In this document: positions 1 to 7,419 of the stretch, one piece after another
Layout of the letters: every line of letters starts with the position of its first letter
Position numbering within the stretch: position 1 is the stretch's first letter
Source of the DNA: Candidatus Dormiibacterota bacterium
GTDB lineage: Bacteria > Chloroflexota > Dormibacteria > UBA8260
Assembly: GCA_955652545.1 (NCBI GenBank)
Contig: CATPCA010000256.1
Coordinates: 1-7,419 of the forward strand
DNA: 7,419 nt
Reading direction: 5' to 3'
Program-made: the position numbers and the translations under genes
Notes under the pieces: model-generated
The model's input: only the letters and a program-made list of their open reading frames with translations
Told to the model about the DNA's origin: nothing
The model's database searches: none

Positions 1-1
1 C

Positions 2-616
2 GACTCGGGCATGTGGGGGGTGGACACCAACCAACTGCCCGACGCCTTCTGGAAGGCGGACATGAACGAGGCGGTCGGCCGCGTCGTCGCGCACATCCGG
101 CGTTTCCGGCCGCAGGTCGTGGTGACGTACGACGGCGTCGGCGGCTACGGCCATCCCGACCACATCCAGACCCACCGGGTCACGCTGCTGGCAGTCGAGG
201 CGGCACACCAGAAGTCGCTCTACCCCGAGGCGGGCGAGCCATGGCGCGTGCAGAAGCTCTACTACACGTCGATCCCGCTCTCGTTCCTCAAGAAGGCGGC
301 CGAGATGGCCAAGGCAGCGGGGATGGAGCCGCCGTTCGGCATCGAGAATCCGGAGGACCTTCCGTTCGTGACCCCGGACGAATGGATCACCACGACCGTG
401 GACATTCGCAACGGCGTGCGCCGCAAGCGCGCCGCGCTGCTGGCGCACCACAGCCAGATCACCCCCGACTGGCCGATGCTCGCCATCCCCGAGGACGTGA
501 GCATCGAGCATTTCGGCACCGAGGCGTTCCAACTGGTGATCTCGCGCAACGTGCCGAGCCTGCCCGAGACCGATCTCTTCGCGGGCATCGAGGCCGCCAC
601 AGCCGTCGCCGTCTGA
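2..616 (+). CDS. LmbE/PIG-L zinc deacetylase of the MshB/Mca (mycothiol) family, 5'-truncated
   Basis: The reading frame is open from the left edge to a TGA at 614-616, giving 204 residues of the C-terminal part; the start lies outside the window. The visible part opens with DSGM, a family motif, and has YDGVGGYGHPDHI at residues 43-55. By comparison with MshB, Tyr49 would polarise the carbonyl, His51 would be the catalytic acid and His54 a zinc ligand. The N-terminal AHPDDE-type motif that supplies the other zinc ligands is missing because of the window edge. Known family members hydrolyse the acetyl group of GlcNAc-inositol (MshB) or the amide of mycothiol S-conjugates (Mca) in the cytoplasm. 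Features are mixed: GYGHPDH is MshB-like, whereas AGEPW..QKLYY and the ending PETDLFAGIE resemble Mca. I therefore call the family and not the exact enzyme. The gene is convergent with the thiolase, 45 bp away; I see no convincing terminator between them. Confidence 0.85.
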   Translation, partial: DSGMWGVDTNQLPDAFWKADMNEAVGRVVAHIRRFRPQVVVTYDGVGGYGHPDHIQTHRVTLLAVEAAHQKSLYPEAGEPWRVQKLYYTSIPLSFLKKAAEMAKAAGMEPPFGIENPEDLPFVTPDEWITTTVDIRNGVRRKRAALLAHHSQITPDWPMLAIPEDVSIEHFGTEAFQLVISRNVPSLPETDLFAGIEAATAVAV

Positions 617-661
617 CCGGCCGGCCGCCGCTCACCGGCAGCCGTCAAATCTCGGGGCGCG

Positions 662-1834
662 TCAGACCCGCTCGACCACCATGGCGATGCCCTGTCCTCC
701 GCCGATGCACATGCCCGCAACACCGAGGTGGGCGTCGCGTCGCCGCATCTCGTGCAGCAGCGTGACCATGATCCGCGTTCCGCTGGCTCCGATCGGGTGG
801 CCGATGGCGATGGCGCCGCCGTTGACGTTGAGCTTCTCGTCGGGAACCGCGAGCTCGCGCCCCACCGCGACCGACTGCGCCGCGAAAGCCTCGTTGAGCT
901 CGAAGAGGTCGATGTCCTTGACGGCAAGGCCGGCCCGCTCCAGGGCGGCTCGCACCGCGGGCACGGGACCCATGCCCATCACCCGCGGGGGGACGCCCGC
1001 GCTGGCGTAGGCGCGCACGCGCGCCAGCGGCGTACGGCCCTCGGCGCGAGCACGCGTCTCACTCATCACCACGACAGCGGCCCCGCCGTCGTTGATGCCG
1101 CTGGCGTTGCCCGCAGTGACGCTACCCTCCTTGTCGAACGCGGGCCTCATGCCGGCCAGCGCTTCGCTCGTGATTCCCGGCCGCGGATGCTCATCGACCT
1201 CGATGGTCACCATCTCCTTGCGCTTCTTGACCGGCACGCCGACGATCTCGTCGCGGAAGCGGCCCTCGGCGATCGCCCGCTCTGCCTTCTGCTGCGAAGC
1301 GGCCGCGAACGCGTCCTGGTCCTCGCGGCTCACCTCGTACTCCTTGGCGACGTTCTCTGCGGTGTTGCCCATGTGGCAGTCCTCGAAAGCGCACCAGAGC
1401 CCGTCGCGGATCATCTCGTCGACCAGCTCGCCGTTTCCCAGCCGGTAGCCGAAGCGACCGTTCTGCAGCAGGTAGGGGGCGCGGGACATGTTCTCCATGC
1501 CCCCGGCGAGGACCACCTCGGCGTCGCCGGCACGGATCGCCTGGGCAGCCAGCGCGATCGTCTTCAGCCCTGAGCCACACACCTTGTTGACGGTCATCGA
1601 CGGTGTCTGCTCGGCGAGCCCGGCCCCGATCGCCGCCTGGCGGGCGGGGTTCTGGCCGAGGCCGGCGGAGAGCACGTTGCCCATGAGCACCTCGTCGACG
1701 GAGTCGAGCCGCGCCCGGCGCATCGCCTCCTGGGCAGCGATGGCACCCAGGGCGGGGGCTGGGATGTCGACGAACACCCCGCCCATGGTGCCGACCGGCG
1801 TGCGTACCGCGCTGACGATGACCGCTTCTTCCAT
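662..1834 (-). CDS. Acetyl-CoA C-acetyltransferase (type II thiolase)
   Basis: This is a complete 390-residue thiolase, the usual length for the family. It catalyses reversible condensation of two acetyl-CoA to acetoacetyl-CoA, or thiolysis of 3-ketoacyl-CoA, in the cytoplasm. All catalytic elements are visible: the nucleophile Cys86 in VNKVCGSGLK, the HMGNTAENV pantetheine-loop segment at 154-162, NEAFAAQ at 314-320, His346 in GGAIAIGHPIGASGTR, and Cys376 in GMCIGGGQG near the C terminus. The ATG at 1834 gives the typical N terminus MEEAVIVSAVRTPVG. An in-frame ATG at 1885 would add 17 residues with no resemblance to thiolases and was rejected. No Shine-Dalgarno sequence precedes the chosen ATG, so a leaderless message is possible. 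The upstream same-strand kinase ends 184 bp away behind hairpins, so this is probably a separate transcription unit. Sequence alone does not separate a biosynthetic role (ketone body, polyhydroxyalkanoate or isoprenoid precursor) from a degradative one. Confidence 0.95.
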   Translation of the reverse strand: MEEAVIVSAVRTPVGTMGGVFVDIPAPALGAIAAQEAMRRARLDSVDEVLMGNVLSAGLGQNPARQAAIGAGLAEQTPSMTVNKVCGSGLKTIALAAQAIRAGDAEVVLAGGMENMSRAPYLLQNGRFGYRLGNGELVDEMIRDGLWCAFEDCHMGNTAENVAKEYEVSREDQDAFAAASQQKAERAIAEGRFRDEIVGVPVKKRKEMVTIEVDEHPRPGITSEALAGMRPAFDKEGSVTAGNASGINDGGAAVVVMSETRARAEGRTPLARVRAYASAGVPPRVMGMGPVPAVRAALERAGLAVKDIDLFELNEAFAAQSVAVGRELAVPDEKLNVNGGAIAIGHPIGASGTRIMVTLLHEMRRRDAHLGVAGMCIGGGQGIAMVVERV

Positions 1835-1841
1835 TGCGTCG

Positions 1842-1847
1842 AGTATT
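1842..1847 (-). promoter_or_regulatory. Candidate -10 element for a leaderless thiolase transcript
   Basis: On the minus strand AATACT lies 7 nt upstream of the thiolase ATG. That spacing would put the transcription start at or next to the A of the start codon, matching the lack of a Shine-Dalgarno sequence. Leaderless messages are common in actinobacteria. The element matches only four of the six TATAAT bases and I see no good -35 box, so this is a weak call. Confidence 0.25.
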
Positions 1848-1904
1848 GCAGGAGAGGGGCCAGGTCCCGCCCGTGACTCATGCACTGCGAGGCGAATGCC
1901 GAGC

Positions 1905-1923
1905 CGGCGCGCCAGGCGCGCCG
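1905..1923. repeat. Perfect 9-bp inverted repeat made of two adjacent GGCGCGCC octamers
   Basis: CGGCGCGCC and its reverse complement CGGCGCGCC's partner GGCGCGCCG are arranged symmetrically around a single A at 1914. Each arm contains a GGCGCGCC palindrome (1906-1913 and 1915-1922). As RNA it could form a 6-7 bp all-GC stem with a small loop. It sits 71 bp upstream of the thiolase start and could be a regulatory site, a transcript structure, or a product of GC-rich sequence. There is no T tract on either side. Confidence 0.6.
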
Positions 1924-1943
1924 AGGGGAGGGGCGAGAGCGGA

Positions 1944-1960
1944 CGAAGTCCATGACTTCG
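1944..1960. repeat. Perfect 7-bp inverted repeat (CGAAGTC-N3-GACTTCG), possible operator or hairpin
   Basis: CGAAGTC at 1944-1950 and GACTTCG at 1954-1960 are separated by CAT. The pattern, a short palindrome with a 3-nt centre, fits either a dimeric repressor operator or a small RNA hairpin. It lies 110 bp upstream of the thiolase start and 59 bp beyond the kinase stop. Unlike the neighbouring repeats it is not simply GC-rich, which makes chance a little less likely. Confidence 0.55.
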
Positions 1961-1971
1961 GCCGGTATCAG

Positions 1972-1995
1972 GGGGAGGGGATTCTGCCCCTCCCC
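1972..1995 (-). terminator. Strong GC hairpin after the kinase gene, likely terminator lacking a U tract
   Basis: GGGGAGGGG at 1972-1980 and CCCCTCCCC at 1987-1995 form a perfect 9-bp, almost all-GC stem around a 6-nt loop. The hairpin begins 24 bp after the TAG of the kinase in the direction of its transcription, the usual place for a terminator. No run of T follows on either strand, so it would be a U-less hairpin of the kind reported in actinobacteria, or instead an mRNA 3'-end stabiliser. Confidence 0.55.
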
Positions 1996-2018
1996 GTCAA
2001 GACGCAGGCCGGAGCTGG

Positions 2019-2957
2019 CTACTTCAGCGCCTGTCCGAATGACCTGGCATAGCGGTCGACGAATTGGTCGCGCGTGTACGTGTGGCTCTGGGGACCCTGC
2101 TGTTCGATGACGTATGCGGCCGCGAGAGCGCCCATGCGGGCGGCAACATAGGGGTCGCGCCGGGCCCGAAGCCCAGCGAGCAGCCCGGCGATGTAGGCGT
2201 CGCCGGCGCCGGTGGGATCGACCAGCGCCTCCGGTTGGGCGACCGGGATGCGGTGCACCTCGCCGCCGACGTGCAGCTCGCTGCCCTGGCCGCCGCGGGT
2301 CAGCGCGACCATCGCGCCTCCGCCGGCCAGCGACTCCGGGTCGCGACCGGTGCGGCGCTGGATGACCTGGAACTCGTAGTCGTTGCCGACCAGCAGCCAC
2401 GCCGCCTCGAGCCCGGCCACCAGCGTCTCGTCGCTCATCGAGCTGAGCTGTTGGGCGGGGGCGAACACCAGCCTCGCCCGGAGCTTGGCGGCCTGCTCGA
2501 TGTGCAGGCCCATGCCGTCAGGCGCATCGGGGGCGACGACGACGTGCTCGACGCCCGACAGGGCGGCGAGGTCGACGCGTGCGGCACGACCCATCGCGCC
2601 GGCGTAGAAGGCGGTGATCTGGTTGTCGTCGGCGTCGGTGGTGATGAAGGACGTGGCCGTCGGGATGTCGTCGAACATCAGCGCGCCGGAGGTGTCGACC
2701 CCGACCGCCGACAGGGCGGCCCCGTACTCCGCGAAATCGTTGCCGACAGCAGCGCAGAGCAGCGGCCGCTCTCCGAGCAGCGCCAGGTTGTAGGCGATGT
2801 TCGCCGCCGTCCCCCCGCGGCGCTTCTCGAGGCGATCGACGAGGAACGACACGTTCAGGATGTGCGCCTGGTCACTGATGATGTGCTCGGCGAAGCGGCC
2901 CGGGAACACCATGATGGTGTCGAAGGCGACCGAACCGGTGACTGCGATGGTTCCCAT
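2019..2957 (-). CDS. PfkB/ribokinase-family kinase, adenosine-kinase (AdoK)-like
   Basis: A complete 312-residue PfkB-family kinase, within the family's usual length of about 300-330 residues. The N-terminal signature GGTAANIAYNLALLG is at 48-62, and the C-terminal signature VDPTGAGDAYIAGLL is at 246-260, with Asp253 in GAGD as the expected catalytic base. The N-terminal stretch IAVTGSVAFDTIMVFPGRFAE and SFLVDRL at 37-43 resemble, from memory, the mycobacterial adenosine kinase (Rv2202c type) more than ribokinase or fructokinase. The likely reaction is ATP-dependent phosphorylation of adenosine or a sugar in the cytoplasm; the substrate cannot be settled from motifs. The ATG at 2957 places the first beta strand right at the N terminus, as in relatives. 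It has no clear Shine-Dalgarno sequence; TAAGCT lies 9 nt upstream on the coding strand, so a leaderless or short-leader message is possible. It is divergent from the 603-residue gene, 77 bp away, and is followed by a GC hairpin. Confidence 0.9.
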   Translation of the reverse strand: MGTIAVTGSVAFDTIMVFPGRFAEHIISDQAHILNVSFLVDRLEKRRGGTAANIAYNLALLGERPLLCAAVGNDFAEYGAALSAVGVDTSGALMFDDIPTATSFITTDADDNQITAFYAGAMGRAARVDLAALSGVEHVVVAPDAPDGMGLHIEQAAKLRARLVFAPAQQLSSMSDETLVAGLEAAWLLVGNDYEFQVIQRRTGRDPESLAGGGAMVALTRGGQGSELHVGGEVHRIPVAQPEALVDPTGAGDAYIAGLLAGLRARRDPYVAARMGALAAAYVIEQQGPQSHTYTRDQFVDRYARSFGQALK

Positions 2958-3034
2958 GGACGGGCAAGCTTAGGCAGCGACACCAGCGTCGCGACTGCCG
3001 TGACAGAGCCGCCCAGAGCCCGGGGCGGGCGAGA
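2958..3034. promoter_or_regulatory. Divergent intergenic promoter region with a small inverted repeat
   Basis: These 77 bp separate two divergent start codons and must hold the kinase promoter and probably the promoter of the three-gene operon. On the minus strand TAAGCT (2967-2972) is a plausible -10 for the kinase. On the plus strand GTGACA (3000-3005) resembles a -35, but no AT-rich -10 follows at 16-18 bp. GCGAC (2977-2981) and GTCGC (2988-2992) form a 5-bp inverted repeat with a 6-bp centre, a possible operator for both genes; arms this short can be chance in GC-rich DNA. Confidence 0.45.
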
Positions 3035-4846
3035 ATGGAGGAGATGGCACTCCCCACGACGCGGCCCACCATCGGCCCGGCAGGACAGTCGGCGCCCCCC
3101 ACGGACGACGAGCTGCCCGCCCTCGCCGACGCGGTCGAGGTCTACCGACGCACCTACACGACGGTGCTGCGCAGCAGCGGCGAGACCCGCCTGCGGGTGC
3201 TGGAGACCTCGCACAAGGCGATGCGCAGTAGCCTCCACTCGCTGGCCGATTCGCCGGTTCCGGACCTCGGCGCCTTCCTCTACGCCGTGCGTCGCCTCCC
3301 CGATGCCATCTTCGCCAGCCAGCTGGTTGTCATGGGCCAGTCGGCCGAGATCTTCCAGCGCAGTGGTTTCGGCTCCTTCGCAGGACTGACCGAGATCGGG
3401 GCCCCGGGCCGTCGACGGCGCTGGTACGACGATGGCAAGGGCACCCTGGCAGTGCTCATCTCATCGGCCTCCGACGTCGACGACCTGGTGCCGACCCTGG
3501 TGGCCTTCCAGATCGAGTGGAACAAGGTGCGCACCGTGCTTACCGGGCTGCCGCAGGACGACGGCACGCCGGCGGAGCTGGCCGCGGCCTGCGGCGGATC
3601 GGAGGACGACTGGACGCAGCTGCAGGAGGTATGGGGACGCTCGTTCAGCGCCCATCTCGGGCTGATCCGCCGCCGCCGTCTGTCGCTGAGGTTGCGGATG
3701 CTCGGCGGCACCCAGGTCGGCTATGCACGGGTGACCCGGCGCTGGTGGCAGCAGGTCACCGGCGTGATGCGCTCGGAGGGGCTGCTCGATCGGCCGGTGT
3801 ACTTCGTCAGCAGCAACTCGCACAGCCTCGGCAACCTGGCCACCGGGCTGGCCCGCCGCCACCAGGAGGAGCTGGTCGCATCCGTGGAGCGATTCGGGCT
3901 GCCGGAGTTGCGCGAGGAGCTGCGCGCCTTCCGTGAGGGGCGCGCCGAGGGCAACTGGGACAATTTCCTGTACTTCGCGTCGCGGGTGCGGCAGCGCGCG
4001 TTCGCCACCGACGCCGAGCGCGCCGCGGTGCGACGCGAGGAGCGCGAAGCCGGCGTCGTCGCCGTGGGCAGTCGCACTGCGCTCGACGTCGCCGCTCAGG
4101 TCATCGCTCTCGACAGGCTCGACCCCGCGGCATTGGACGAACGCCTCCACCCGGTCGACGCGCAGGCGCTGCGGTCCAGCCGCGCGGTCATCGTCAACGT
4201 CGACTACCCGCTCGGACTCGCGGCGTACAACATCCTGAGAGAGGTGGCAGAGACGGCCGCCGAGTTGCGTGGGGTCTACGTCCTCGGCAAGGCGGCAACG
4301 CTCAACGCCGATGTCGGCGACGTGATGATCAGCAACGTCATCCACGACGAGCACTCGAGCAACACCTTCTGGCTGGACAACGCCTTCCGGGTATCCGACA
4401 TCGCGCCCTACCTGCGCTTCGGCAGCGGGCTCGACAACCAGCGAGCCGTGACAGTCAAGGGCACGTTCCTGCAGAACCGCGGTTACCTCGACTACTACCA
4501 CCGCGAAGCCTTCTCCGTCGTCGAGATGGAGGCGGGCCCCTACTGCTGCGCGATGTACGAGATGAGCGAGGCCGCCCGCTACCCGATGGGTGAGCCGGTG
4601 AACTTCTCGCAACTGCCGGTGGACTTCGGGGTGATCCATTACGCGTCGGACACCCCGTTCACCCAGGCACGCACGCTGGGCGCGCGCGGCCTCTCCTATT
4701 TCGGGATGGACTCCACGTACGCCTCATCGGTCGCCATCCTCCGTCGCATCCTGCGGCTGGAGGGTGCGCTCATCGATGCCGCGCCCACCGTGCCCGTGCC
4801 GGTCGTCGACGATGGTGACCAGCTGCCCGCCGGAGCGCCCTCGTGA
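3035..4846 (+). CDS. Uncharacterised 603-aa protein with nucleoside-phosphorylase-like C-terminal domain
   Basis: I do not recognise a named family. No signal peptide or membrane segment is visible, so it is probably cytoplasmic. Residues 1-340 are charged and mostly helical-looking, with basic patches RRRR at 126-129 and 212-215. Residues 380-575 look like an alpha/beta domain: a strand VIVNVDYPLG at 385-394, LGKAATLNADVGDVMI at 417-432, HDEHS at 437-441, KGTFLQNRGYLDYYHR at 475-490, VVEMEAGPYCCAMYE at 495-509, and HYASDTPF at 535-542. The order glycine-rich loop, GDV[MV]I, [VE]MEA, then SD parallels nucleoside phosphorylases and nucleosidases, where Met-Glu binds ribose and the later Asp acts on the base; Glu499 and Asp539 would be the counterparts. 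This is motif-level inference. ATG 3035 is chosen because the alternative at 3044 has GGAGGAG directly abutting it with no spacing. The stop overlaps the next gene by 4 bp. Confidence 0.75.
   Translation: MEEMALPTTRPTIGPAGQSAPPTDDELPALADAVEVYRRTYTTVLRSSGETRLRVLETSHKAMRSSLHSLADSPVPDLGAFLYAVRRLPDAIFASQLVVMGQSAEIFQRSGFGSFAGLTEIGAPGRRRRWYDDGKGTLAVLISSASDVDDLVPTLVAFQIEWNKVRTVLTGLPQDDGTPAELAAACGGSEDDWTQLQEVWGRSFSAHLGLIRRRRLSLRLRMLGGTQVGYARVTRRWWQQVTGVMRSEGLLDRPVYFVSSNSHSLGNLATGLARRHQEELVASVERFGLPELREELRAFREGRAEGNWDNFLYFASRVRQRAFATDAERAAVRREEREAGVVAVGSRTALDVAAQVIALDRLDPAALDERLHPVDAQALRSSRAVIVNVDYPLGLAAYNILREVAETAAELRGVYVLGKAATLNADVGDVMISNVIHDEHSSNTFWLDNAFRVSDIAPYLRFGSGLDNQRAVTVKGTFLQNRGYLDYYHREAFSVVEMEAGPYCCAMYEMSEAARYPMGEPVNFSQLPVDFGVIHYASDTPFTQARTLGARGLSYFGMDSTYASSVAILRRILRLEGALIDAAPTVPVPVVDDGDQLPAGAPS
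4832..4835 (+). promoter_or_regulatory. Ribosome binding site (GGAG) fixing the GTG start of the lipoprotein
   Basis: GGAG lies inside the end of the 603-residue gene, 7 nt before the GTG at 4843. It supports the GTG as the start and, with the GTGA stop/start overlap, suggests translational coupling. Confidence 0.65.
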
Positions 4847-5742
4847 AGCGGCGCTGGTTGCTCGCCACAGGGACGGTGGTGCTCGTGTTCATGGCAGGGT
4901 GTGGCGCCAATGCTCCTGTCACCTGCGCCGCCGGAGGGTGCACAGCGCCCGTGCAGGAGAACCTCAACGTGCAGCCGCAGAACAGCACACTCCTGGTCGG
5001 CGTGAACCGGGTGTCGATCGCCCTGCTCGACGGCAGGCAGAGCCCGGTTGCGGCGACCGGCGTGAGCATCAACATTCTCAATCCCGGCGGCCAGTCGATC
5101 GGCACCCGGCCCCTCGAGAACATCGCCGCCGTCTATGGCGGCATCCCGGTCTACGTCGGCATCGCACAGTTCCCGACCGCGGGCCAGTACGAACTCGTGG
5201 TGACCGGTCACGCGGCGGCCGGCCCGGTCGACGGTCATGCTTTCGTGACCGTGGCGAGCTCGGGACCTGAGATCGCCGTCGGCGCCCACGTCCCCGCGCT
5301 GCACCAGGCAGTCCTCACCGACCCCGGCGTCACCCTCTCGATGGTCGACAGCGGTGTGCCACCGGACACCTGGCATGACCAGACGATCGCCGGTGCGCTG
5401 GCCGCGCACAAGCCGATGGTGCTGTTCTTCGGTCAGCCCGGCTTCTGCCCCAGCAAGACGTGCGGACCCACCGTCGCCATCCTCAAGCAGCTCTGCACCC
5501 AGTACTGCGGCCAGTTCTCCTTCCAGCACATCGAGACAGACTTCCCCGCATCCGTCAACCAGGTCTTCAACAACCCGGCGTTCCGCGCCTTCGGGTTGCC
5601 GAGCGACCCCTGGGTGTACTTCGTCAACAGCAACGGCGTCGTCACCGATCGCTTCGAGGGACCGATCACGCTCACCCAGCTCCAGGGTGCAGCATCGGGA
5701 ACACTCGCCGGGCACGTTCCCGCCGTGTCGCTCAGCACCTGA
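4843..5742 (+). CDS. Lipoprotein with Ig-like N-terminal and thioredoxin-like C-terminal domain
   Basis: The 299-residue product begins at GTG (4843) and has a lipoprotein signal: KRRW at 2-5, a hydrophobic run to residue 17, then the lipobox MAGC with lipidated Cys20. It should be anchored on the outer face of the cytoplasmic membrane. Residues 38-138 look like a beta-sandwich of YtkA/FixH-like type (N-x-LLVGVNRVSIALLD, then GQYELVVTG). Residues 185-295 look thioredoxin-like: a strand PMVLFFGQPGF, then CPSKTC at 202-207 followed by GP, and SDPWVYFV at 254-261 giving the likely cis-proline Pro256. The active-site-like cysteines are spaced CX4C, not CX2C. Further cysteine pairs occur at 28/33 and 218/222. 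Likely roles are extracytoplasmic disulfide chemistry or copper/haem-related thiol reduction; no substrate can be named. It overlaps the upstream gene by GTGA, and the next gene begins 18 bp later. Confidence 0.85.
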   Translation: MKRRWLLATGTVVLVFMAGCGANAPVTCAAGGCTAPVQENLNVQPQNSTLLVGVNRVSIALLDGRQSPVAATGVSINILNPGGQSIGTRPLENIAAVYGGIPVYVGIAQFPTAGQYELVVTGHAAAGPVDGHAFVTVASSGPEIAVGAHVPALHQAVLTDPGVTLSMVDSGVPPDTWHDQTIAGALAAHKPMVLFFGQPGFCPSKTCGPTVAILKQLCTQYCGQFSFQHIETDFPASVNQVFNNPAFRAFGLPSDPWVYFVNSNGVVTDRFEGPITLTQLQGAASGTLAGHVPAVSLST

Positions 5743-5760
5743 TCCGGGAACGGCTGCACC

Positions 5761-7419
<1,659 letters not shown>

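Noticed and set aside
612..661. Possible bidirectional terminator between the convergent deacetylase and thiolase genes
   Set aside because: The best stem I can find is GCCGG/CCGGC with a 10-nt loop and no T tract, no better than chance in CG-rich DNA.
728..1573. A 281-codon open frame on the plus strand opposite the thiolase
   Set aside because: It is the mirror frame of a thiolase whose catalytic residues are all intact; the translation has no family features.
1835..1885. N-terminal extension of the thiolase to the ATG at 1885
   Set aside because: The 17 extra residues are Pro/Gly/Ala-rich and unlike any thiolase N terminus, while ATG 1834 starts exactly at the conserved first strand.
3044..3046. 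Alternative ATG start for the 603-residue protein
   Set aside because: GGAGGAG directly abuts this ATG with no spacing, so it cannot serve it as a normal ribosome binding site. The difference is only three residues and remains uncertain.
2064..3389. A 441-codon open frame on the plus strand across the kinase and into the 603-residue gene
   Set aside because: It is in the aligned mirror frame of the kinase, is rich in Arg/Gly/Asp with no recognisable motif, and ends overlapping a better-supported gene in another frame.
3461..4639. A 392-codon open frame on the minus strand opposite the 603-residue gene
   Set aside because: It is again the aligned antisense frame of a GC-rich gene. The sense protein has ordered motifs, a 4-bp overlap with its downstream neighbour and a plausible start; the antisense product has none.

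Overview
The window is GC-rich, gene-dense bacterial DNA in which nearly every third codon position is G or C. A mycothiol-type deacetylase/amidase gene, a GTG start, GC-rich hairpins without a T tract, and an adenosine-kinase-like PfkB protein resembling the mycobacterial enzyme all point to an actinobacterium (Actinomycetota). The lineage within the phylum cannot be fixed from the sequence; a non-mycobacterial group such as Acidimicrobiia is a guess.

Layout, left to right. (1) Positions 2-616, + strand: the 3' part of an LmbE/PIG-L zinc hydrolase gene of the MshB/Mca family. (2) Positions 662-1834, - strand: a complete type II thiolase (acetyl-CoA C-acetyltransferase), convergent with the first gene. 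(3) Positions 1835-2018: a 184-bp gap holding three perfect inverted repeats in about 90 bp, the one nearest the kinase stop being a likely terminator. (4) Positions 2019-2957, - strand: a PfkB-family sugar/adenosine kinase. (5) Positions 2958-3034: a 77-bp divergent promoter region. (6) Positions 3035-7419, + strand: a probable three-gene operon. It comprises a 603-residue protein of unrecognised family whose C-terminal half carries nucleoside-phosphorylase-like motifs, a thioredoxin-like lipoprotein overlapping it by 4 bp (GTGA), and, 18 bp further on, an ABC-F ATPase that runs off the right edge.

How the genes might work together. The thiolase and the deacetylase/amidase are ordinary housekeeping genes (acyl-CoA metabolism and mycothiol biosynthesis or detoxification) with no clear link to the rest. 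The most interesting part is the divergent pair: a kinase of adenosine-kinase type beside a protein that may be a remote nucleoside phosphorylase or nucleosidase. Together they suggest a nucleoside or purine salvage module, which is inference. The lipoprotein would act on the outer face of the membrane in thiol redox chemistry or metal handling, and the ABC-F protein acts at the ribosome. Their cotranscription with the 603-residue protein is supported by spacing but has no obvious functional explanation. No RNA genes, CRISPR arrays, insertion sequences or phage genes were seen.
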